64,000 bases of DNA, from NCBI RefSeq assembly GCF_001644575.1, contig NZ_CP015597.1, forward strand, positions 1 through 64,000, read 5' to 3'. Both the position numbers and the translations under genes were made by a program. Position 1 is the first letter of the stretch; every line of letters starts with the position of its first letter. Source of the stretch: Mycobacterium adipatum (GTDB taxonomy: Bacteria; Actinomycetota; Actinomycetes; Mycobacteriales; Mycobacteriaceae). Under the pieces are notes generated by a model, which worked only from the letters and a program-made list of their open reading frames with translations, had not been told where the DNA came from and made no database searches. Shown in pieces: positions 52,235 through 59,438 of the stretch.

Positions 52235-53523
52235 GCCGAGATCGCCTCCTCGAGTTCGGTTTCGTTCTCGCCGGCAGCCAGGTCGGCGGCGATGTGCGGC
52301 CAGCACCGGTCACACACCGTCGCCATCGACTTCAACGGCAACTCCGGTCGGAACACGCCACGGTCAGAGCCACACATCACGCAGCTGCAACCTCCGCTGA
52401 TCGCCAGATCCATCAGCAGGTCCGTGCTCAATGACGTCGCTGCCGGGATCGGCTGCAGCTCAGCGATTTCTAGCTCGGGCTCGTAGGTGGCCAGCACATC
52501 ATCGGACCAGCGCGCCAACGCCTCGGCCAGGGGCAGTTCCGGGAACTTGGTGCTCGCCCGACGCGCCACCACGGCGAGGGCGGCCATCGGGTCGGTGACG
52601 GCTCGCTTGAAGGTGACCTCACTGGCTCGTAGCGCCTTCTCGCGCACTTCAGCGCTGGTCACCGCCGCCAGATCGGCGAACCGGCGCGCTTTGGCGTCTT
52701 CGGCTTCGGCGCGGGCCGCGGCCGCGGCCGCGGCGTCCCAGGCCTGCTGCAACGGGCGCAGCCGGGGACCGGAGCCCACGACGTTGCGCTGCAACCTCCA
52801 GATCGCCAACTTGTACGGACGCTGCACGTCAGCGGGCATTTCGGCGTTGAGAACATCCAGGATCTGATCGGCGCGCCAACCCCGCTTGAGTCGCTGCAGG
52901 ATCTCACTTCCGAGCTTCCACCGCAGGTGCTTCGGGAGGTGGGCCATCGGCTCGGGCAGCCCATCCATGACGGTTTTGAGTTCGCCTTGGGGAACCTTCA
53001 CCCCGATCGGTCGGGAAGTCTCGCGCTGCCTGTCGTTCCGGAGGGTAGGGAGGTAATTCTTTTGGTCTATATAAGGACGCGGCTCGGAAAAGGTGACAGA
53101 TTCGGGCTTGGAACGGCGGCTGTAGTCGACGATGACGCGCTGAGAATCGTCCCGTTCGAGCACCGCGATCCCCTCGGTGAACCGAGCGTGGATGGCGACG
53201 AAGGCGTGCTTGCCGCGGCCCTGCGCTGGCCGGTAGACAATCAGTTCATCGGCCGCCAGGCTCGCCAAGGCACGCCCGATCGTCTTGAGGTCATAGCGAC
53301 GCCCACCGGCCGCGGCAATGGTGTCGACGAGCTGCATGAGGCGCATCTGGTCGTCGGTAACCTTCGACCACTGCGTGCACAGCATCGTGAGCACGGCCGC
53401 CAGGACTAGGCTCCGCGATCCACGCAGCCCGAGCGAGGCGGCATGCGATCGCACGCGTTCGGTGACGGTGGCGGCGTCCTCGAACGCGATCCGATCACGC
53501 GGCGGGCTCTTGGCCGCTCTCAT
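52231..53523 (-). CDS. Winged-helix protein with C-terminal zinc site, candidate replication initiator or helicase loader
   Basis: 430 residues from ATG 53523, which overlaps the stop of a small upstream frame. The N-terminal half looks like a winged-helix pair (SLVLAAVLTMLCTQWSKVTD, KTIGRALASLAADELIVYRP, KHAFVAIHARFTEGIAVL). A helical Arg/Ala-rich middle (residues 260-350) includes a long AAAAAAARAEAEDAKARRFAD stretch. The C-terminus has CSCVMCGSDRG and TVCDRCWPHIAADLA, a likely four-Cys zinc site. Directly followed by dnaB in a coupled operon, which suggests a role at the origin. I cannot name the family; alternatives are a transcription regulator. Confidence 0.65.
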   Translation of the reverse strand: MRAAKSPPRDRIAFEDAATVTERVRSHAASLGLRGSRSLVLAAVLTMLCTQWSKVTDDQMRLMQLVDTIAAAGGRRYDLKTIGRALASLAADELIVYRPAQGRGKHAFVAIHARFTEGIAVLERDDSQRVIVDYSRRSKPESVTFSEPRPYIDQKNYLPTLRNDRQRETSRPIGVKVPQGELKTVMDGLPEPMAHLPKHLRWKLGSEILQRLKRGWRADQILDVLNAEMPADVQRPYKLAIWRLQRNVVGSGPRLRPLQQAWDAAAAAAARAEAEDAKARRFADLAAVTSAEVREKALRASEVTFKRAVTDPMAALAVVARRASTKFPELPLAEALARWSDDVLATYEPELEIAELQPIPAATSLSTDLLMDLAISGGCSCVMCGSDRGVFRPELPLKSMATVCDRCWPHIAADLAAGENETELEEAISA

Positions 53524-53726
53524 CGCCGAAATCCAGGCGCGGCTGTGGCGCCGGAGAAGGCGGTCCGTTGCCGGTTCTGGCAAACGGATTTACGGGGGTT
53601 TCGACCTTCGCGACACGCCCATGAGGGTCCTGTGTTGACGCAGGTCATGGGGTGTAGAGGCGGACCCTCGGTCAAATGTGTTGATCTGTGTCCAGGGTAA
53701 GCGCTACCCTGAGAACTACCTTCCAC
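53520..53726 (-). CDS. Small coupled protein at the head of the dnaB operon
   Basis: 68 residues from GTG 53726, which follows AGGGAGAACACC; its TGA overlaps the initiator-like gene's ATG (ATGA). Four Cys (TCVN, WACRE, SVCQN regions) could bind a metal. The first residues (GSSQGSAYPG) resemble those of the 58416 gene (GQSQGRGYAS), another operon-leading gene behind a similar leader. It may be a genuine small protein or a translated leader. Confidence 0.5.
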   Translation of the reverse strand: MEGSSQGSAYPGHRSTHLTEGPPLHPMTCVNTGPSWACREGRNPRKSVCQNRQRTAFSGATAAPGFRR

Positions 53727-53850
53727 GGTGTTCTCCCTGTTAGCGGCAGGGACCTGAGAGTCGAAGTTGGCGCTTCGGATCTCGCGAGGCTCGGAGTTGG
53801 CGCTCCGAGGACGATTTGGAACTCTTCCCAGTGACACCCCCTCCGGGGGC
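53727..53850 (-). promoter_or_regulatory. Leader cassette with tandem covarying hairpins
   Basis: Two tandem stem-loops have the same loop TTGGCG: CGAAG/CTTCG (53762-53777) and CTCGGAG/CTCCGAG (53790-53809). Next to them CCCCC-TCC-GGGGG (53837-53849) is a terminator-like hairpin. The segment stands before the dnaB operon and resembles 58417-58510 before the WhiB operon. Confidence 0.6.
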
Positions 53851-54497
53851 ACTCTGTCCTCTGATCCCTCTATTGATTTGTGCTCTCGCCCTTGGGCGAC
53901 AGATGGTCAGAACTGCTTGTCAACCCTCCTTCTGCCAGTCGTCACGGCCCATCGGACCACGCCTGCGGCGCTCTGCCGCGGACCGACACGGAGTCGGGGC
54001 CGAAGTGCGTGTTTGCTGGTGAGCGAAATGAGTTTGCTGCTGATCGGTCGCAGGCTCGTGCGCACTGTTTGCTGGCAGAGTTGCTGTTGCGTGCACGTGG
54101 CGAAAACCCCCTCTGACCTGGATATATGGCGATTGAAAGGCCGTTCATCGGTAGTGCTAACAATTGCAAGCACTAGTGCTACCCGCCAGGTTCGTGGTCC
54201 GTAGTGCTAACAATTGCAAGCACCCGGTCGTGGGTGTAGCCGCGGCGCGGGAGTCGGGCGTCGTCATCCAGGCCCCCGTAGAACCCACTTCGGCGAGGTG
54301 GCGGACGCATACTCGACCATCGTCGGCCTCATGTCGGACGGCTTGATCCGACTCGCGCTGAGGAAGCTGGTGCCGCGACGCTGCGGCTGGGTTCACCGGT
54401 GGCGGTGCGTCGAGGCCGCTGGCCCTGCGATCTCTCCAACCTGATCCGCGCCAGCACGGCCGGCGACCCGCTTCGACCCATGGCGTATTTTTCGCGA
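53851..54497. other. Non-coding region, candidate origin or control region
   Basis: About 650 bp without a convincing gene, holding a pair of 20-bp palindromes at 54151-54223 and located beside the initiator-like/dnaB operon. No DnaA-box cluster was identified by eye. Origin function is inference. Confidence 0.45.
54151..54223. repeat. Two 20-bp palindromic repeats, 50 bp apart
   Basis: GTGCTAACAATTGCAAGCAC occurs at 54154-54173 and 54204-54223, each preceded by GTA. It is a palindrome with arms GTGCT/AGCAC and centre CAATTG, imperfect only at two inner positions. A half-site TAGTGCTA lies between them (54174-54181). The 50-bp spacing is near five helical turns, suiting cooperative binding. 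Confidence 0.75.
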
Positions 54498-55181
54498 TCA
54501 CAGGGACTCCCCCCGGCCCTTGACCGCGATGCCGTAGTGATCGGCCAGCGCGAGCAACGTCGAGCACGGCGAGGCCACCACGCACTCGCCGGTGGCGACG
54601 CCGTTCCACTCCCCGGCCCACGAGTCAGCAGTGAACGAGCACTCCTGGCACACCACCGCGGCGTGCGGGCACCGCGACACACTTGGACCGTGCGCCGCTG
54701 TCAGGCCTGATTCGCTGCACTCTGCGCAGACGGTCAGCACGGGCCGATGCCTCGCGGCATGAGCCAGCAGATCCGAGCGGTGCCCGGCCTGCGACTCGGG
54801 GCCGGGAGGGGCATCAGCCAGGATCGAGGTGAAGATCTCACGCAGCAGCGCGCCCCGGCGGTCCCCGCCGGCCTCGGCGGTGTACAGGTCGATCTCCTGC
54901 TCGACGGTGCCCCGATTGAGCGCAACGACCCAGCTGCACCGTTCGCAGCGCAACCGTGTGAGCCACCGGCTGCCATAGGTGAATGGTCCGAGCTTGCCGA
55001 CAACCTGCACACGCGCACCGCAGGGCGAAAAGGCCTCCACCTCAGCGGGACTGCGGCCTGGGGGCTGGGCGCTGCTGATCCGAGAAGACAACATCTCCAA
55101 ATCGACCGCGTGATACCCGCACCCCGACAAGGCCGCCCCGACCGCAAACCGATGCTGCTCGTAGTCGATCGCGGCCCTCAT
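54498..55181 (-). CDS. Cys-rich hypothetical protein
   Basis: 227 residues from ATG 55181, which overlaps the DUF1643 stop (ATGA). Pairs of Cys (LRCERCSW, TVCAECSESG, CPHAAVVCQECSF) suggest two zinc sites in the C-terminal half; the N-terminal half has helix RAAIDYEQHRFAVGAALSG. It is the last gene of the eight-gene WhiB operon. No family recognised. Confidence 0.65.
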   Translation of the reverse strand: MRAAIDYEQHRFAVGAALSGCGYHAVDLEMLSSRISSAQPPGRSPAEVEAFSPCGARVQVVGKLGPFTYGSRWLTRLRCERCSWVVALNRGTVEQEIDLYTAEAGGDRRGALLREIFTSILADAPPGPESQAGHRSDLLAHAARHRPVLTVCAECSESGLTAAHGPSVSRCPHAAVVCQECSFTADSWAGEWNGVATGECVVASPCSTLLALADHYGIAVKGRGESL

Positions 55182-55810
55182 GACAGCGCTCCGGCGCCCT
55201 GGTCGTCGTCGAGTACGACAGTCGAATCCGACAGCAGTCGCAGCCACCGCGGATCCACATCGAGCATGTCGCGATGCGCCCCAGCGGTTAGGCATTGCAG
55301 CGGGGTGTCGCCCCGCAGATACAGCGGATGGCGTGGCTGCTCGCCGGCCGTCCAGCCCAGCACCGCCACCGACCCGCCGGCGGCAGCCGCGATCCGCCAT
55401 AGCCGGGTAGCCACCGACCGCGCCCGCACCGGATCCGCGTGAGCACCCCAGGAAAACACGATCACGTCGTGGCTCACCGCGGCCCGATCCAAATGGGCGT
55501 CGTTGTCAGGGCCGACCGGATCATCCAGACCGGCCAACTCTTTCGGGTGCGGGGTCCGCGCGGCGTAGAGGTTGGTCAACGTCACCGCGTCATAGCCGAA
55601 CTTGCGCGCGAACCGGACATCACGGCGGGTGGTCGGGTCGTCCTGGTGCTCATCGGCATCCGACGGGTTCAACGACACGAACATCAGCGTCGGCCCCGAA
55701 CCCCACCGCCGCGTCAACCAATACCGGTAGCGCCGGTCCTCGGAGAAGCCTGCCGCCGAGTCACTGTGGGTCAGATGCGGCAGGTGCAGATCCAACGTCA
55801 ACGTCACCAC
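55178..55810 (-). CDS. DUF1643 protein
   Basis: 210 residues from GTG 55810 (or the next GTG). The conserved parts of DUF1643 are visible: YRYWLTRRWGSGPTLMFVSL, NPSDADEHQDDPTTRRDVRF, TLTNLYAARTPHPKEL and DPVGPDNDAHLDRAA, then VFSWGAHADPVRARSV. The family is common in phages and mobile elements; its biochemical role is not established. Overlaps the last gene of the operon. Confidence 0.88.
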   Translation of the reverse strand: MVTLTLDLHLPHLTHSDSAAGFSEDRRYRYWLTRRWGSGPTLMFVSLNPSDADEHQDDPTTRRDVRFARKFGYDAVTLTNLYAARTPHPKELAGLDDPVGPDNDAHLDRAAVSHDVIVFSWGAHADPVRARSVATRLWRIAAAAGGSVAVLGWTAGEQPRHPLYLRGDTPLQCLTAGAHRDMLDVDPRWLRLLSDSTVVLDDDQGAGALS

Positions 55811-55841
55811 ACACCCCCGCGCGATCCACAACTGTTGTGCC

Positions 55842-56117
55842 TCATCCGCTCTTCACCCCCGTGAGGGTGGGCCGCGGCCGCCACGGGCCGCTACCGCGCT
55901 TACCACCGGTCACGACGGTCAAAGCGGGAACCCCGCCGCCGGCGGCGTAGACGGCGTGGCAGGCAGCGCAGCGCGTCATCCCAGCCGCATGCCAGGCGGC
56001 GCGGCAGTCCCCGCACAATCCGCGCCGATAAGCCTCGTGCCGGTCGGCTGGAATGCCGCTGCCTGGTGCGGCCGGCGCCCGCCGCGGGGTCCCCAAGAAC
56101 TTTGACGGCGCGCTCAC
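55842..56117 (-). CDS. Small zinc-ribbon protein
   Basis: 91 residues. CGDCRAAWHAAGMTRCAACHAVY contains two CxxC pairs spaced as a single zinc ribbon; a basic C-terminus (GGKRGSGPWRPRP) could touch nucleic acid. ATG 56117 overlaps the WhiB-like stop by 4 bp. Its own stop is 31 bp before the DUF1643 start. Confidence 0.65.
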   Translation of the reverse strand: MSAPSKFLGTPRRAPAAPGSGIPADRHEAYRRGLCGDCRAAWHAAGMTRCAACHAVYAAGGGVPALTVVTGGKRGSGPWRPRPTLTGVKSG

Positions 56118-56572
56118 GCCGCACCCTGCTGTGCTGCGGCGGCGATGTCGTGCCGCCGGCTGCTCCGGCGCTGCCGGGCGATCTCGCGCTCGCGCTCACT
56201 TTTAGTCAGCGCACCCCAGATCCCGGAGTCGTTGCGGCCCTGATTCAAGCCGTAGCTGCGGCACTTCTCCAACACCGGGCAGTACTGGCAGATCGCCTTG
56301 CACTCCGCCTGCATCGCCGGGCTACGGGTCGACCAGTCGTACTCGGGGAACTCGCCGCACGCCCCTTCCATCGCGAAATCCTGAAGAGTCACCTCGGGTT
56401 CGGCGGCCAACGGCTCCGGGCACTCCCTCTCCAGATACCGGCTCACCGACCGGGTGCTGACCCTCAGATGATCGGCGATCGTGTCGATCGACTGACCGCG
56501 CCGATGCATCCGGTGGGCAGTGATCCGGTGGTTGATCCACCGCGCATTCGGCCGTCCCCCACCATTACTCAT
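56114..56572 (-). CDS. WhiB-like protein with an N-terminal HTH
   Basis: 152 residues from ATG 56572. Residues 10-48 form an HTH (NARWINHRITAHRMHRRGQS to VSTRSVSRYLE). Residues 65-130 form a WhiB domain with the four cluster Cys (GACGE, then AICQYCPVLEKC) and the GIWGALTKSERE turn. Chromosomal WhiB proteins lack an HTH and act by binding the sigma factor; this one may bind DNA by itself. The ATG overlaps the upstream gene's stop. Confidence 0.85.
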   Translation of the reverse strand: MSNGGGRPNARWINHRITAHRMHRRGQSIDTIADHLRVSTRSVSRYLERECPEPLAAEPEVTLQDFAMEGACGEFPEYDWSTRSPAMQAECKAICQYCPVLEKCRSYGLNQGRNDSGIWGALTKSEREREIARQRRSSRRHDIAAAAQQGAA

Positions 56573-57201
56573 GACTGCTCTCCCATCGAGTTCGTCTCCC
56601 GCAGGCGCCGGTACTCCGCGGCGACTTCTGCGACGCCAAGCTGCTCCAACGCGCCGGGGACATCCGCCGGCGCGATCGCCGCGCGCGGATCCCCTTCGGT
56701 GGGCTTGGCATTGATTCCCAACCGCGACATCACCGCGGTCAGCGTCAGCATCATCGGCGCGCTCGGGCACGCCACCTTCAATCCGTGACCGTTGAATACC
56801 CCGGCGGCGTGCACCGCGCCACGGCTGATGCCCAACGCGGCCGTCATCCCCTGCCCGAACACCCAACGTCCGTCACGAAAGCCGTACCGCCCCAACACAA
56901 TTTGCGGGTTGAGCACCTCGACGGTGCCGCCGTCCCCGCCGACGTCGATCAGGTTGACGTCTTTGTTGGCCAACACCTCGGTCAGCCACAGTGCGGTAGG
57001 ACCGTGATCGAAGCGAATCCGCATCCGGGTGCCGATCCGGCGCACCGTCGGGGTGAACGCCAGCAGCGCCGCAGCGTGCCGAGTGCGTACCTCGGGCTCC
57101 GCGGCGACCGCACACAGGTGCAGCCGCGCCGAGGACGTCAGCGATGCGAACGTGGACCTGCGCTGCGGACGCCGCCGCGCCGGCGTCGTCGTCGGGCTCA
57201 T
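56569..57201 (-). CDS. WhiA N-terminal-like (LAGLIDADG-type) protein without HTH
   Basis: 210 residues. The pattern AAALLAFTPTVRRIGTRMRI, LGRYGFRDGRWVFGQGMTAA and HAAGVFNGHGLKVACPSAPM with VMSRLGINAKPTEGDPRAAI matches the WhiA N-terminal homing-endonuclease-like fold, including the AFLAHGSLT-like and CPGPEAAL-like positions. The C-terminal DNA-binding HTH of WhiA is missing. WhiA and WhiB act together in actinobacterial sporulation and division, so the position between two WhiB-like genes is telling. The match is by pattern and should be checked with profile search. Confidence 0.5.
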   Translation of the reverse strand: MSPTTTPARRRPQRRSTFASLTSSARLHLCAVAAEPEVRTRHAAALLAFTPTVRRIGTRMRIRFDHGPTALWLTEVLANKDVNLIDVGGDGGTVEVLNPQIVLGRYGFRDGRWVFGQGMTAALGISRGAVHAAGVFNGHGLKVACPSAPMMLTLTAVMSRLGINAKPTEGDPRAAIAPADVPGALEQLGVAEVAAEYRRLRETNSMGEQS

Positions 57202-57530
57202 GCCGACACCCCGAGATGGACCACGTCATCACGGGCCGAGGGAAGGCCGGCGATCACCCGTAGCTCTTCCATGGCCGCAGCCCGCCGGCCGACGTTTGCG
57301 GCGATATTCTGCGGCAAGTACACCCCGGCATAAGTGCCGGACTCCTCGTCGCGGAACACCGCCTCGCCCGCGCACCGCGCCCTCACCGGGCACCGCGCAC
57401 ACATCCGCTGAAGTTCCTTGCGCAGCAGCCCGTGCGGCCGGCGGTCTGACGTCCACATCTCCGGTGCATCCGAGGTCTCCAGGTAGCACACAGCCCGCTT
57501 CTGCCACTCCATCTCGGCCGCTTCACTCAT
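57198..57530 (-). CDS. WhiB-like protein
   Basis: 110 residues from ATG 57530. Cluster Cys: RAVCYLE, then LQRMCARCPVRARCAGEAV. The usual G(V/I)WGG turn is changed to GTYAGVYLP. ATG overlaps the upstream stop and the stop overlaps the WhiA-like gene. WhiB proteins bind a 4Fe-4S cluster and modulate the main sigma factor. Plasmid or phage copies often alter host gene expression. Confidence 0.8.
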   Translation of the reverse strand: MSEAAEMEWQKRAVCYLETSDAPEMWTSDRRPHGLLRKELQRMCARCPVRARCAGEAVFRDEESGTYAGVYLPQNIAANVGRRAAAMEELRVIAGLPSARDDVVHLGVSA

Positions 57531-58069
57531 CGGACCGAGACCGCCACAGACGTCGACGAGGTGGTGATCTCGGCGATGAACCGCACCGCCATGGCGGCCA
57601 CACGGGCAGCGATCGGGCGCGCGGGTTCCTCGAAGCGGATCGCCGACCACAGCGCATCGAGCTCACGCTTGAGGTAGCCGAACGCTTCATGGCTCGATGC
57701 GCACGGTCGTCCCGGCGGCCCCACCAGGGCCAAGGCGTCGTGCTGCTCAACCGCAGCTGCCCGGCACCGCTCCCGCGCGCCACCGGGGCCGTCGAGCTCG
57801 TAGAGGTCGGCGATGAACCGCAGCGCCATCGCCCCGACTTGGGAAGCCTCGGCGCGGGCGCGCCCGATGTGGTTGCCGCGGATCTCGTCCCAGAGCTCGT
57901 CGACTTCTTCGGCCAGGACCATGGCACCCTCCTCGGGAGAACGCCAGATCCGCGGGTGCTCGACCAGGCTGGCGGTCAACTCGTCCCAGATCGCCAGCTC
58001 GGCCTGGTGATAGCGGGCTTCGGGGTCGCTGGCGGTGCAGGCACTGGCCAGCAGATGTGGGGTTCTCAT
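57527..58069 (-). CDS. Duplicated MazG-like helical protein
   Basis: 180 residues with an internal duplication: EEVDELWDEIRGNHIGRARA with GAMALRFIADL (about residues 54-90), and RELDALWSAIRFEEPARPIA with AAMAVRFIAEI (about 133-168). EExxELxxEIR followed by a later VxxMAxRFI helix resembles all-alpha NTP pyrophosphohydrolases of the MazG/DUF type, which clean nucleotide pools. The second copy lacks the first Glu pair, so at most one active site may be complete. Coupled on both sides. Confidence 0.5.
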   Translation of the reverse strand: MRTPHLLASACTASDPEARYHQAELAIWDELTASLVEHPRIWRSPEEGAMVLAEEVDELWDEIRGNHIGRARAEASQVGAMALRFIADLYELDGPGGARERCRAAAVEQHDALALVGPPGRPCASSHEAFGYLKRELDALWSAIRFEEPARPIAARVAAMAVRFIAEITTSSTSVAVSVR

Positions 58070-58416
58070 ACGGGGATCGCCTCACGATCGAGGCTCAGGT
58101 GGCGCACGCACTCACTGCAGGCGTCATCGCCGGGCACGCAGGCCGATCCGCAGATAGTGCACGCGCTGGTGCACGACCGGCAGGCGAGCTGCCCGTCGAC
58201 CCGCACCGGCTCCACCGGAGCCTTCCCGCACATCGGGCAGTCGTCGAAGATCGAGGGCTTCCAGCTACCGAAGCCCAGCTCAGCCTCGTCGGCGGCCGGA
58301 GCCGCGCTGCGCACCGGGTTGGTGCAGGTCAGCACAGAAGATCGCACAGAAAGGGCCGGAACTCTTGCTTCCGTTGAGGCGTAGCCTCTACCCTGAGATT
58401 GACCGAGCAAAGTCAT
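58066..58416 (-). CDS. Zinc-ribbon protein heading the WhiB operon
   Basis: 116 residues from ATG 58416, with AAGGAGAG directly upstream. CPMCGKAP, CRSCTSACTICGSAC and CSEC form two or three zinc sites. The first gene of an operon of eight in which nearly all joints overlap by 4 bp. It begins TLLGQSQGRGYAS, similar to the small gene heading the dnaB operon. Function unknown; zinc ribbons often bind nucleic acid or transcription proteins. Confidence 0.65.
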   Translation of the reverse strand: MTLLGQSQGRGYASTEARVPALSVRSSVLTCTNPVRSAAPAADEAELGFGSWKPSIFDDCPMCGKAPVEPVRVDGQLACRSCTSACTICGSACVPGDDACSECVRHLSLDREAIPV

Positions 58417-58510
58417 CTCTCCTTAGATTCCAGGAGACCCGGACGCGAAGTTCCCGCTTCCCGTCCACCCCCAGAGACAGCCCCTACGGGGGCTTCTCTT
58501 CTGTCTGGGG
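58417..58510 (-). promoter_or_regulatory. Leader cassette before the WhiB operon
   Basis: GAAG-TTCCCG-CTTC (58447-58460) inside GGAC/GTCC arms, then AGCCCC-TACG-GGGGCT (58479-58494) within CCCCAGA/TCTGGGG arms. The hairpin would terminate the upstream gene (58614-59342). Same order as the dnaB-operon leader at 53727-53850. Confidence 0.6.
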
Positions 58511-58613
58511 CAAGGTCACCGCTATGAAAATGTCTGAAGTGCACCGCGGCAGCGGGGCGCAGCTAGAGCAGCAGCGGTATCACCACCTTCGAGATCAGCT
58601 GTGTGCCAGGCAT

Positions 58614-59342
58614 TCAGACCACCCGGCCCTCTCCTGCCGCGGCGTCACCGATGACACGCTGCACGAATGCGCGCTGACGCGAACCGAGCCGCGCGAGATG
58701 GTTGGCCAAAGCCGATGCCGCAGTGCCGTCGTCGGGCATACCGCCGGGATAGACCACCAGAGCCGACTCGCCGTCGGCGCGGGGAACCTCGGCGATGAAA
58801 CCGTGGCGGGCCACCGCATCGCCGCAGGCGTAGAGCTTCCAGCCGTGCTGCTTGAGGATCCCCGCCCACCAGTAGGCCATCCGCACCCCCCGGTCAGGCT
58901 GCTGCACCCAGCCGGGCAGGTAGCGGGTGTCGGGCTTGGCCGGCGTCGCCATCAGGCCGGCCGCGCGCAGCTGCGCCACGGCCTCCTCGATTTCGGCGCT
59001 CCATCCCAGCGAGCCGAGTCGCCAGATGGACTCGGCGAGCACGTCGGCCAGCGTGCGGGGCGTCTGCGGTTTGTCATCGTGGTGCCGCACCACCGACACG
59101 ACCTGGTACGAGGACAAGCGGATGCTGACCGTCGCGGTCATCGTCATAGCGTCGAACCGCGCGTCGACCAGGAGGTCACCGCCGGCTTGCAGGTCCTTGG
59201 CCCACCAGTGCAGCGGCCGGATCGCTTCGGCGGGCTGGTGTAGCGGCCGCACTGCAGGCAGCAGGTCGTAACGGGCCTCGAAACCGGCCAGTTCAGGCAT
59301 GCGGGGTGTCGGCCGTGGTGCGTGTATGCGGGGAAACTTCAC
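58614..59342 (-). CDS. Hypothetical protein (242 aa)
   Basis: GTG 59342 is preferred because AGGAGGG lies 7 bp before it; an ATG 15 bp upstream is the alternative, and the far longer open frame beyond 59360 is non-coding. The protein has RPLHWWAKDLQAGGDLLVDA, a beta-rich VSIRLSSYQVVSVVRHHDD segment and a C-terminal helical end. No family is recognised. It is divergent from the two-HTH regulator, with repeated sites in between, so it is probably under that regulator's control. Confidence 0.65.
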   Translation of the reverse strand: MKFPRIHAPRPTPRMPELAGFEARYDLLPAVRPLHQPAEAIRPLHWWAKDLQAGGDLLVDARFDAMTMTATVSIRLSSYQVVSVVRHHDDKPQTPRTLADVLAESIWRLGSLGWSAEIEEAVAQLRAAGLMATPAKPDTRYLPGWVQQPDRGVRMAYWWAGILKQHGWKLYACGDAVARHGFIAEVPRADGESALVVYPGGMPDDGTAASALANHLARLGSRQRAFVQRVIGDAAAGEGRVV

Positions 59343-59385
59343 CGAATCCCTCCTCATCGTGGTCCCGTTTCGACCACCGTACTCT

Positions 59386-59418
59386 ACGTTAAGACCAAAC
59401 GTAAAGACCGAACGATTG
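59386..59418. promoter_or_regulatory. Three direct operator-like repeats at 13-bp spacing
   Basis: ACGTTAAGACC (59386-59396), ACGTAAAGACC (59399-59409) and ACGATTG (59412-59418) start exactly 13 bp apart in the 96-bp divergent region. Likely binding sites of the adjacent XRE regulator. Confidence 0.6.
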
Positions 59419-59438
59419 TTGGATATGGGGGTGCTTGA

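Noticed and set aside
54157..54621. Minus-strand open frame across the palindromic repeats
   Set aside because: Arg/Gly/Cys-rich translation without start signal, covering the repeats; treated as non-coding.
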